DNA of 64,000 nt, taken from Streptomyces noursei ATCC 11455. Lineage in GTDB: Bacteria > Actinomycetota > Actinomycetes > Streptomycetales > Streptomycetaceae. The stretch spans positions 3,534,001-3,598,000 of the forward strand of contig NZ_CP011533.1 of NCBI RefSeq assembly GCF_001704275.1, in the 5' to 3' direction. Below, one piece after another: positions 52,521 to 59,949 of the stretch. Each line of letters begins with the position of its first letter. Positions within the stretch are counted from its first letter, which is position 1. The translations under genes were made by a program, and so were the position numbers. The notes beneath the pieces were generated by a model, which worked only from the letters and a program-made list of their open reading frames with translations, did not search any database and was not told the DNA's origin.

Positions 52521-55500
52521 GTGATACGAGATCAAGAAGAGACGGCCGAACAGCAGGGTGCGGCGCCTCCACGGGAGGCGGGCGCCCCTGATGTGCTGGC
52601 AGCCGGCACCGCCCCGGATCCGACCGCAGGGACCGCGCAGCCGCAAGGGCCGCGGGCGGCGGAACAGGGGAAGCGACAACGGAAGCCGACCGCGGCCTCC
52701 GCTACCGAAAAGGCGAGCACGATCGAGAAGGCCGAACGACCCGAGGCGTCCGCGAGGCCGGGACGGCCCACGGCGCCGGAGCCACCCGAGCGGCACCAGC
52801 CCGTACGGCGGACGAAGGAGAGCGCCCAGAGCGATCAGCAGCCGGAGGAGCGGCTGGAGCACCACAAGACCGCCGACGACGCGCCCCGGGGCGTGCCCCG
52901 CACCGGCGCGTACCGCTCCACGGGCGGCCCGGAGGACAGCGGCGAGTTCCACGTGGACCGGCTCGCGGTCGACGAGCCGCTGCTGCCGGCGCGGGTGCAC
53001 CGCCCCGCCGACCTGCTGCGGCTGCTGCTCGGCATCGCCGGGATCGCACTGGTGCTGGCGCTGGCGACGTTCGCGCACGGCACCACCCAGGGGCTGAAGA
53101 ACGACATCGGGCAGGGCGCCGGGGCGGCCCCGCCGCTGCTGATCAACCTGGCCGGGCTGGCCTCCAGCGTCCTGGTGCTGATCGTGCCGGTGGCCTACGC
53201 CGTGGAACGCCTGATCAAGCGGGACGGGCTGCGGATCGCGGACGGCGTACTGGCCGCCGTACTGGCGCACGGGGTGTCGCTCGCCACCGACCTGTGGGTG
53301 GCCGAGGCGGCCCCCGCCTCGATCCGCAGCGCGCTGACCCAGCCGCTGGCCAACGGGGCGCTGTCCGCGCCGGTGCACAGCTATCTGGCGCCGGTGATCG
53401 CCTACATGACGGCAGTGGGGATGTCCCGGCGGCCCCGCTGGCGGGTCGCGATGTGGTGCGTCCTGTTGCTGGACGCGTTCGCGGTGCTGATCGGGCGGTA
53501 CACCACCCCGTTCGCGATCGTGGTGACCGTGCTGATCGGCTGGACCGTCGCCTTCGGCACCCTCTACGCCGTCGGCTCGCCCAACGTCCGCCCCACCGGC
53601 CAGAACCTCCTCGCGGGCCTGCGCCGGGTCGGCTTCCGGCCGGTCAGCGCGATGCGCGCGGAGGACGGCAGCCCGGACCACGGCGACCGGGGCCGCCGCT
53701 ACCTCGTCGCCCTGGAGGACGGCCCGCCGATCGACGTCACCGTCGTGGACCGCGAGCAGCAGGCGCAGGGCTTCTTCTACCGGGTGTGGCGGCGGCTGTC
53801 GCTGCGCGGCATCAACCAGCGCCGCAGCCTCCAGTCGCTGCGCCAGGCCCTGGAGCAGGAGGCGCTGCTGGCGTACGCGGCGATCGCGGCCGGGGCCAAC
53901 GCACCCAAGCTGATCGCCACCTCCGAGCTCGGACCGGACGCGGTGATGCTGGTCTACGAGCACATCGGCGGCCGCAGCTTCGACGCGCTGGCCGACGAGG
54001 AGATCACCGACGAGCTGATGCACAGCGCCTGGCGGCAGGTGGCCGCGCTGCAGTCGCGGCGGATCGCGCACCGGCGGCTGGTCGGGGACGCCCTGCTGGT
54101 GGATCGTTCCGGCAACATCGTGTTGACCGATCTGCGGGGCGGCGAGATCGCCGCCGGCGATCTGGTGCTGCGGATGGACATCGCCCAGCTGCTGTCCACC
54201 TGTGGGCTGCGGGTCGGCGCCGAGCGGGCGGTCGCCGCGGCCGTCGAGGTGCTCGGCCCCGACGCGGTGGCCGACAGCCTGCCGCTGCTCCAGCCGATCG
54301 CGCTCAGCCGCACCACCCGGGCCACCCTGCGCCAGCTGGCCAGGGAGCGGTCCAAGCGGGAGCGGGAGGCGGTGCTCGCCGCCTCGCAGGCCGCGAAGGA
54401 GGCGCGGGAGGCCCGGGAAACGAGCGGCCCCCGCGACCGCAAGGCGCTGCGGGCGATGCGGAACGCGGAGAAGACCGCCGAGAAGCGGGCCCTGGAGGAG
54501 GCGTCGGAAGAGGCCCTGGAGGAGGACCTGCTCGCCCAGATCCGCCGACAGGTGCTGCTGATCCGGCCGACCGCGGTCATCGAGCCGGCGAAGCTGGAGC
54601 GGCTGAGCCCGCGGATCCTGATCACCTGGATCGCCGGTGCGTTCGCCGCGTACCTGCTGCTGTCCCAGCTCACCAACTTCAACCTCGGCGACGTGATCAA
54701 CCAGGCCCGATGGGTGTGGGTGCTGGTGGCGGCGTTCTTCTCGGCGCTGACGTACGTCGCGGCGGCGATGAGCCTGCTGGGGTTCGTCACCGAGAAGGTC
54801 TCGTTCCTGCGGACGCTGCTCGCGCAGGTCGCGGGCGACTTCGTGAAACTGGTGGCGCCCACCGCGATCGGCGGGGTGGCGCTGAACACCCGGTTCCTCC
54901 AGCGGGCCGGGGTGCGTCCGGGCCTGGCGGTGGCGAGCGTCGGCGCGTCCCAGCTGTTCGGGCTGGGCAGCCACATCGTGCTGCTGCTGGCGTTCGGCTA
55001 TCTAACCGGCACCGAGCACGCCCCGCAGATCCAGGCGTCCCGGACGGTGATCGCCGGTCTGTTGACGGTGGCGGTGCTGATCCTGGTCGTCACGGCGGTC
55101 CCGGTGCTGCGGAAGTTCGTGGTGACCCGGCTGCGGTCGCTGTTCGCCGGCGTGGTGCCGCGGATGCTGGACATCCTCCAGCGACCGCGGAAGCTGGTCA
55201 CCGGCATCGGCGGGATGCTGCTGCTGACGGGGGCGAACGTGATGTGTCTGGACGCCTCGATCCGGGCGTTCGGCGGCGGCGACCAGATCAGCTACGCCGG
55301 TATCGCGGTGGCCTTCCTGGCGGGCAACGCGCTGGGCTCGGCGGCGCCGACACCGGGCGGGGTGGGCGCCGTGGAAGCCGCGCTGATCGGTGCGCTGACC
55401 TTCGGCGGGCTGCCGGCCGAGACGGCGCTGCCGGCGGTGCTGCTGTTCCGGCTGATGGTCTTCTGGCTGCCGGTGCTGCCGGGCTGGCTGGCCTTCAACT

Positions 55501-55526
55501 TCCTGAGCCGCAAGGGCGAGATCTGA
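52521..55526 (+). CDS. Membrane protein: kinase-like domain fused to flippase/LPG-synthase-type domain
   Basis: 1001 residues. Residues 1-160 are charged and disordered. About six membrane helices follow (170-360, for example LLRLLLGIAGIALVLALATF). A cytoplasmic kinase-like domain (375-600) has HIGGRSFDALADEEI, RIAHRRLVGDALLVD (degenerate catalytic loop) and IVLTDLRGGEIAAGDL (DFG replaced by DLR). After a coiled, charged region (KRERE..KEAREARE) come about seven helices of the UPF0104/lysylphosphatidylglycerol synthase TM (flippase-like) type with GGVALNTRFLQRAGV and TPGGVGAVEAALIGAL. Substrate unknown. GTG 52521 has no strong ribosome-binding site. It is divergent from the ATL gene. Confidence 0.85.
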   Translation: MIRDQEETAEQQGAAPPREAGAPDVLAAGTAPDPTAGTAQPQGPRAAEQGKRQRKPTAASATEKASTIEKAERPEASARPGRPTAPEPPERHQPVRRTKESAQSDQQPEERLEHHKTADDAPRGVPRTGAYRSTGGPEDSGEFHVDRLAVDEPLLPARVHRPADLLRLLLGIAGIALVLALATFAHGTTQGLKNDIGQGAGAAPPLLINLAGLASSVLVLIVPVAYAVERLIKRDGLRIADGVLAAVLAHGVSLATDLWVAEAAPASIRSALTQPLANGALSAPVHSYLAPVIAYMTAVGMSRRPRWRVAMWCVLLLDAFAVLIGRYTTPFAIVVTVLIGWTVAFGTLYAVGSPNVRPTGQNLLAGLRRVGFRPVSAMRAEDGSPDHGDRGRRYLVALEDGPPIDVTVVDREQQAQGFFYRVWRRLSLRGINQRRSLQSLRQALEQEALLAYAAIAAGANAPKLIATSELGPDAVMLVYEHIGGRSFDALADEEITDELMHSAWRQVAALQSRRIAHRRLVGDALLVDRSGNIVLTDLRGGEIAAGDLVLRMDIAQLLSTCGLRVGAERAVAAAVEVLGPDAVADSLPLLQPIALSRTTRATLRQLARERSKREREAVLAASQAAKEAREARETSGPRDRKALRAMRNAEKTAEKRALEEASEEALEEDLLAQIRRQVLLIRPTAVIEPAKLERLSPRILITWIAGAFAAYLLLSQLTNFNLGDVINQARWVWVLVAAFFSALTYVAAAMSLLGFVTEKVSFLRTLLAQVAGDFVKLVAPTAIGGVALNTRFLQRAGVRPGLAVASVGASQLFGLGSHIVLLLAFGYLTGTEHAPQIQASRTVIAGLLTVAVLILVVTAVPVLRKFVVTRLRSLFAGVVPRMLDILQRPRKLVTGIGGMLLLTGANVMCLDASIRAFGGGDQISYAGIAVAFLAGNALGSAAPTPGGVGAVEAALIGALTFGGLPAETALPAVLLFRLMVFWLPVLPGWLAFNFLSRKGEI

Positions 55527-55527
55527 C

Positions 55528-55566
55528 GGAGGCGGGCTGCCCCGGCACCCGGGGAAGCCCGCCTCC
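55528..55566 (+). terminator. Hairpin after the kinase/flippase gene
   Basis: A perfect 11-bp stem (GGAGGCGGGCT at 55528-55538, complement at 55556-55566) starts two bases after the stop; CCCC and GGGG in the loop can pair further. No T-tract. Confidence 0.6.
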
Positions 55567-55580
55567 GCCGGTACGCGCGA

Positions 55581-55613
55581 AGGCGCCGGTCCGTGGTGAA
55601 CGGACCGGCGCCT
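55581..55613. terminator. Second hairpin between convergent genes
   Basis: A perfect 13-bp stem (AGGCGCCGGTCCG at 55581-55593, complement at 55601-55613) with a 7-base loop, 28 bases beyond the moeZ stop. It may terminate moeZ or both strands. Confidence 0.65.
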
Positions 55614-55640
55614 CACGTGTCACAGGGCGACTCTCGCCGC

Positions 55641-56819
55641 TCAGTAGACGGGCTTCTCCGGCTCGACGGTGTTGACCCAGCCGATGACGCCGCCACCGAC
55701 GTGCACCGCGTCGGCGAAGCCGGCGGACTTCAGGACCGCGAGCACCTCGGCGGAGCGGACGCCGGTCTTGCAGTGCAGGACGATCTTCTTGTCCTGCGGG
55801 AGGTCCTGGAGGGCGGTGCCCATCAGGAACTCGTTCTTCGGGATCAGGCGGGCGCCGGGGATCGAGACGATCTCGTACTCGTTGGGCTCCCGGACATCGA
55901 TGATGTCGATCTTCTCGTCGTTGTCGATCCACTCCTTGAGCTGCCGCGGAGTGATCGTGGAACCGGCCGCCGCCTCCTGGGCCTCCTCGGACACCACGCC
56001 GCAGAACGCTTCGTAGTCGATGAGCTCGGTGACGGTCGGGTTCTCGCCGCAGACCGCGCAGTTGGGGTCCTTGCGGACCTTGACCTGGCGGTACGTCATC
56101 TCCAGCGCGTCGTAGATCATCAGGCGGCCGACCAGCGGGTCGCCGATGCCGGCGAGCAGCTTGATGGCCTCGTTGACCTGGATCGAGCCGATGGAGGCGC
56201 AGAGCACGCCGAGCACGCCGCCCTCGGCGCAGGACGGCACCATGCCGGGCGGCGGGGGCTCCGGGTACAGGCAGCGGTAGCAGGGGCCGTGCTCGCTCCA
56301 GAACACCGACGCCTGGCCGTCGAAGCGGTAGATGGAACCCCAGACGTACGGCTTGTTCAGCAGCACGCAGGCGTCGTTGACGAGGTAACGGGTGGCGAAG
56401 TTGTCCGTGCCGTCGACGATCAGGTCGTACTGGGCGAAGAGCTCCATCACGTTGGTGGAGTCGAGGCGCTCTTCGTGGAGGTTGACCGTGACGTACGGGT
56501 TGATGCCGAGCACCGTGTCCTTGGCGGAGGCGGCCTTGGAACGGCCGATGTCCGCCTGGCTGTGGATGATCTGGCGCTGCAGGTTCGACTCGTCGACCTC
56601 GTCGAACTCCACGATGCCCAGGGTGCCGACGCCGGCCGCGGCCAGGTACATCAGCGCGGGCGAACCCAGGCCGCCGGCGCCGACACACAGCACCTTGGCG
56701 TTCTTCAGCCGCTTCTGCCCGTCCATCCCGACATCGGGGATGATCAGGTGGCGGGAGTACCTGCGGACCTCGTCGACGGTGAGCTCCGGAGCGGGCTCGA
56801 CCAGGGGTGGCAGCGACAC
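55641..56819 (-). CDS. moeZ: MoeZ/MoeB adenylyltransferase-sulfurtransferase
   Basis: 392 residues, two domains. The E1-like domain (1-270) has VGAGGLGSPALMYLAAAGVG, DEVDESNLQRQI, TDNFATRYLVND and two zinc CxxC pairs (PCYRCLY and CAVCG). The rhodanese domain (about 285-392) has the active loop LHCKTGVRSAE with C350. It activates and thiolates small carrier proteins such as MoaD, ThiS and CysO, so it serves molybdenum cofactor, thiamine or cysteine routes. The GTG at 56819 was chosen for length and the GGAG before it. A perfect SigR promoter lies 79 bases upstream; from memory the S. coelicolor moeB is a known SigR target. Confidence 0.94.
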   Translation of the reverse strand: MSLPPLVEPAPELTVDEVRRYSRHLIIPDVGMDGQKRLKNAKVLCVGAGGLGSPALMYLAAAGVGTLGIVEFDEVDESNLQRQIIHSQADIGRSKAASAKDTVLGINPYVTVNLHEERLDSTNVMELFAQYDLIVDGTDNFATRYLVNDACVLLNKPYVWGSIYRFDGQASVFWSEHGPCYRCLYPEPPPPGMVPSCAEGGVLGVLCASIGSIQVNEAIKLLAGIGDPLVGRLMIYDALEMTYRQVKVRKDPNCAVCGENPTVTELIDYEAFCGVVSEEAQEAAAGSTITPRQLKEWIDNDEKIDIIDVREPNEYEIVSIPGARLIPKNEFLMGTALQDLPQDKKIVLHCKTGVRSAEVLAVLKSAGFADAVHVGGGVIGWVNTVEPEKPVY

Positions 56820-56897
56820 GGGGACTCCGTTGGTCGGTCTCGATGGGGTTCCCCCGCCCCGGTCGGAACCGGGAACGGTGGAGAGGGTTCTCCCCGT

Positions 56898-56923
56898 AAC
56901 ACTGCCACGCCCATCTTCATTCC
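56898..56923 (-). promoter_or_regulatory. SigR promoter of moeZ
   Basis: Minus-strand GGAAT (56923-56919), 18 bases, then GTT (56900-56898): an exact match to the SigR consensus. The moeZ GTG lies 79 bases downstream. It is the second perfect SigR promoter in the window. Confidence 0.85.
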
Positions 56924-57132
56924 GAGACACCCGGTCCGATGTGCGAGACGAATGTGTCCCAGTGGCCGGGCAGCGACTCCGGGGCGGCACCGGCGGCGGC
57001 CGGCCCGCGGGGCGGAGGCCCAGGCGGAAGCCGTCCTCCGAGGCCGCTCCCGGCCGCGCTGGGCGCCGGAGAGCGGCGCGGCGAAGGGCCGGGCGTCCCG
57101 CTCCACGTCCAGGTGTCCCACTGGGTGGACAT
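56917..57132 (-). CDS. Doubtful short ORF upstream of moeZ
   Basis: 71 codons from ATG 57132. The interesting point is a WDT motif at each end (MSTQWDTWTWSG and LPGHWDTFVSH) separated by a Pro/Ala/Gly-rich stretch. There is no good ribosome-binding site, and GC-rich DNA gives many chance ORFs. The last codons overlap the moeZ -35 region. I list it only because the gap is otherwise empty. Confidence 0.2.
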   Translation of the reverse strand: MSTQWDTWTWSGTPGPSPRRSPAPSAAGSGLGGRLPPGPPPRGPAAAGAAPESLPGHWDTFVSHIGPGVSE

Positions 57133-57238
57133 CCGTCTCACGGGCGCGGGCGCCGGCGGGGGTGCGCGAAGCCGGGCACCCCCGCCCGCAGCGGCCCGGT
57201 CCCGGTGGGGACAAGGGCAGCGCTCGGGGCGCCACCGC

Positions 57239-58198
57239 TCAGATACGGCAGGCGGCCTCCATCCAGATGTCGGCCAGGGACTCCTCCAGGCCGATCCGCG
57301 GGCGCCAGCCGAGCCGGTCGCGGGCGGTGCGCACATCGGCCTGCTGCCAGGTGCCGCAGCCGTCCGGATACGGGTAGGCGGTGGGCGGTGCGCCCGCCGC
57401 GTGCCCCTCGGTGGCCGGGGCCGGGATCACCAACCGGGCGGGTGGGGAGTCGAGTTCGTGCAGCGAGCCGCCGAACCCGGCGACCCGGGCGAGCACCGCG
57501 GCGGCCTCCCGCAGCCGCACCGCGCGCCCGGTGCCGATGTTGACCACGCCCTGCGCGGCGGACAGCGAGGCGGCGTGCACCGCCCGGGCCACGTCCCGGA
57601 CGTCGACGAAGTCCCGCTGGACGCCGAGCCCGCCCAGCTTCAGCTCGTTGTCCCCGGACTGCATCGCGCGCCGCATCGCCTCGGCGAGCCGGCCCAGCGG
57701 CGACCCGGCCGGGGTGCCCGGCCCGACCGGTGAGAAGACCCGCAGCACCACCGCGTCCAGCCCGGAGCCCAGCACCAGTTCGGTGGCGGCCAGCTTGCTG
57801 ACCCCGTACGGGCCCCCGGGGCGCGGCACCGCGTCCTCCGCGGTGGACGAGCCGGGCTGCGAGGGCCCGTACTCCGAGGCGCAGCCGAGGTGGACCAGGC
57901 GGGCGCCGCAGCCGCTGCGGCGCAGCGACTCGCAGATGGTGGCGACCGCGACGGTGTTGTGCCGGGTCAGCTCCCGGGCCCCGCCGCGGGTGGTGCCGGC
58001 GCAGTTGACGACCACGCCGGGGTGGACCGCGTCGAGGAAGCGGGTGAGCGCCCCGGGGCTGCCGGTGGCCAGGTCGAAGCGGACGTCGGCGTCGTCTCCC
58101 CGGCCCAGGGCGGTGAGCTGGACGGCGGGGTCGGCGAGCAGGCGGTCGGCGACATAGCGGCCGAGGTACCCGTTGGCGCCAATGAGCAGCACCCTCAT
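57239..58198 (-). CDS. NAD-dependent epimerase/dehydratase, last gene of PelF-type cassette
   Basis: 319-residue extended SDR. The NAD-binding motif is LLIGANGYLGRYVADRL. The catalytic Ser is in LGCASEYGPSQ and the YxxxK in PYGVSKLAATEL, both intact, so an active nucleotide-sugar epimerase or dehydratase is likely. DFVDVRDVARAVHAAS is typical of the family. The ATG at 58198 overlaps the TGA of the preceding small ORF as ATGA, and GGGGGG stands before it. Its place after a PelF-like glycosyltransferase and a membrane protein suggests it makes a sugar precursor for a polysaccharide or glycolipid; the sugar is unknown. Confidence 0.88.
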   Translation of the reverse strand: MRVLLIGANGYLGRYVADRLLADPAVQLTALGRGDDADVRFDLATGSPGALTRFLDAVHPGVVVNCAGTTRGGARELTRHNTVAVATICESLRRSGCGARLVHLGCASEYGPSQPGSSTAEDAVPRPGGPYGVSKLAATELVLGSGLDAVVLRVFSPVGPGTPAGSPLGRLAEAMRRAMQSGDNELKLGGLGVQRDFVDVRDVARAVHAASLSAAQGVVNIGTGRAVRLREAAAVLARVAGFGGSLHELDSPPARLVIPAPATEGHAAGAPPTAYPYPDGCGTWQQADVRTARDRLGWRPRIGLEESLADIWMEAACRI

Positions 58199-58452
58199 CG
58201 TGCGGCCCCCCTGCGCGCGTGCCGTGTGGTCGGGTGGACGTTCATGTGTCGACTCCTCATGGGGATCGAGGGAAGCGGGCCGGTTCCTCCGGCTCCGGCC
58301 GCGGGTTCGGCGTCCGCCACTGGGCGCGGGGACCAGGTGGGGGGTGAGGTCCGCGGCACGGAGGCCGGGGAGCGCGGAGCGGCGGCATCGGGGCACCGCG
58401 CCGCGCCGTGCGAGGGGTACGAAGGCCCGTACGGGCGTAGGGGGGCGGTCAT
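58195..58452 (-). CDS. Small ORF coupled on both sides by ATGA overlaps
   Basis: 85 codons. It begins at ATG 58452 within the stop of the membrane-protein gene (ATGA) and ends at TGA 58197-58195 within the start of the epimerase gene (ATGA). GGAGG lies ten bases before the ATG. The product is Pro/Ala/Arg-rich with a basic tail (TTRHARRGAAR) and no domain. GC at third positions (about 81% by count) is a little lower than usual. The double coupling is the main argument that it is translated, perhaps mostly to carry ribosomes to the epimerase start. Confidence 0.4.
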   Translation of the reverse strand: MTAPLRPYGPSYPSHGAARCPDAAAPRSPASVPRTSPPTWSPRPVADAEPAAGAGGTGPLPSIPMRSRHMNVHPTTRHARRGAAR

Positions 58453-59708
58453 GGCCGGTGGGCCTCCGCGGGGTCGCCAACGGGTGTGCCGCCGAGCTGT
58501 TCGGGCATGTCGGCGGGCAGGTGCGCACAGGCGCCGGTGAGCGCCCGCAGGCCGCGGACGAGGAGGCCCAGCGCGGCAACCGCGCACGCGACGGCCGGGA
58601 CCGCGGCCGGTCCGGCGACGGTGACCAGCGCCTCCACCGGAGTGCCGAGCCGCGCCAGGCCGGGGAGCCGAGCGGTCAGAACGAGGGCCAGGGCCACCGC
58701 TTCCAGGGTGGCGGCGGCGCCGAGGCCGGCCGCGGCGGCCGCCGGGAAGCCGTGCACCGCGAGCAGCCGGGCGAGGAAGAGCAGCACCGCCAGCGCGACC
58801 ACCGCAGGGACCACGCACCGGCCGCCGGGGTTCCCCGCGCGGGCGAGCAGCAGTTGGGCGCCGACCGTCAGCGCCCCCGCCGCGACCGCGAAGAGCAGCG
58901 TGGCACCGATCAGCAACGGCCGTACCCGGGCGGCGAGTTCGGCCAGTGCGCGACTGGCGACCACCCCGCGCCGGGCGCGCCGCGCGAACCAGTGGGCGCA
59001 GCCGGCGGCCGGGGCGATCACGCAGGCCAGTGCCACGCCGGCGGCGACGGCGGCCCGGGGGTGCGGGCCCGGCACATCGGGCCCGCCGGAGAGCAGCTGC
59101 GCCAGCAGCCAGTCGCCGTAGACCGCGTACCCCACCGCCCAGACCGCCCCCAGCACCGCCGTACGGGAACCGGGGCCGCGCCGCAGCCGCAGCGGTCCGT
59201 GGCGCAGCGCCAGCCGCAGCGCGAGGACGGTCAACAGCAGCCCGGCCGCGTCGACGGCGCCGCGCACCGGCGGAGTCGGGGCCACGACGGAGGCGTGGGC
59301 GGCGACCGTGGCGAGGCCGATCGCGCCGGGGAGCAGTTGCACCGCACCGCGGGTGAACCGGGAGCGGGGGGCCGGGGCGGGGGCCGCCGGGTCCGGGGCC
59401 GGTGCCGGATTCGGTGCCTCCGGTTCGTCCTCCGGGCCCGCCGACGCGCCGCGCTCCGGTCCGTCGGCGCGTGGGACCCGGGCGTAGAGCTCCTCGGCCA
59501 GGGAGAAGACGTCGCGGTGTCGGAAGCGGGCGGCGGCACGGTCGGTGACCCCGTGCGCCTCCAGTCCGGCGGCGATCTCCAGTGGGTCGACTGCCCTTTC
59601 GCACAAGGTGCGGTGACGGTACATCAGAATCTTGACGGGGTCGGCGGGGCCGTGCCGTGGGGCCGGCCGGGCGGGCGGGGCCGCGGTGCCGCTCTCGGGT
59701 GCGGTCAT
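58449..59708 (-). CDS. Polytopic membrane protein of the PelF-type cassette
   Basis: 419 residues. The N-terminal ~110 residues are soluble (VKILMYRHRTLCERAVDPLE, RFRHRDVFSLAEELYARVP) and end in a Pro/Ala linker. About ten hydrophobic segments follow, such as AAVAAGVALACVIAPAAGCA, LLIGATLLFAVAAGALTVGA and VVPAVVALAVLLFLARLLA. No catalytic motif is recognised. PelF-type glycosyltransferases usually work with a membrane partner, so a transport or scaffold role is inferred, but no clear similarity to PelG was established. GGGGAGGGGAG stands seven bases before the ATG. Both ends overlap small ORFs by ATGA. Confidence 0.85.
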   Translation of the reverse strand: MTAPESGTAAPPARPAPRHGPADPVKILMYRHRTLCERAVDPLEIAAGLEAHGVTDRAAARFRHRDVFSLAEELYARVPRADGPERGASAGPEDEPEAPNPAPAPDPAAPAPAPRSRFTRGAVQLLPGAIGLATVAAHASVVAPTPPVRGAVDAAGLLLTVLALRLALRHGPLRLRRGPGSRTAVLGAVWAVGYAVYGDWLLAQLLSGGPDVPGPHPRAAVAAGVALACVIAPAAGCAHWFARRARRGVVASRALAELAARVRPLLIGATLLFAVAAGALTVGAQLLLARAGNPGGRCVVPAVVALAVLLFLARLLAVHGFPAAAAAGLGAAATLEAVALALVLTARLPGLARLGTPVEALVTVAGPAAVPAVACAVAALGLLVRGLRALTGACAHLPADMPEQLGGTPVGDPAEAHRP

Positions 59709-59932
59709 GCGCCGTCTCCCCTCCCCCGGCCCCGGGGACAGAGGCCGGCGGCGCGGATGACGGGGGCGGGCAGCGGCGCGCACCCGGCACGGGGGCCGCG
59801 TCCGGCACCCGGACGGCCGTCCCGCCACGCGGCGCCCCGGCTCCCCTCGTGTGCCACGTCCGCCCTCCCCGTCACCAGGGCCGCGCCCACCACGCCCCTC
59901 GTGCGGAGCACGTCCAGCACGACTGTCACCAC
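59705..59932 (-). CDS. Small ORF between glycosyltransferase and membrane protein
   Basis: 75 codons from GTG 59932, which follows GGGAGG by five bases and starts 17 bases after the glycosyltransferase stop. It ends in ATGA overlap with the membrane-protein gene. The first 20 residues are hydrophobic (VVTVVLDVLRTRGVVGAALV), the rest Arg/Gly-rich. Third-position GC is near 88%. No domain. The good ribosome-binding site and coupling favour real translation; low complexity argues against a folded protein. Confidence 0.4.
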   Translation of the reverse strand: MVTVVLDVLRTRGVVGAALVTGRADVAHEGSRGAAWRDGRPGAGRGPRAGCAPLPAPVIRAAGLCPRGRGRGDGA

Positions 59933-59949
59933 TGTCGCCTCCCTCACCC

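Larger units (their letters stand above)
56820..57238. other. Intergenic region upstream of moeZ
   Basis: 419 bases. It contains the SigR promoter of moeZ (56898-56923) and at most one doubtful short ORF (56917-57132). The rest is GC-rich with no recognisable element. It must also carry the terminator of the epimerase operon ending at 57239. Confidence 0.5.
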
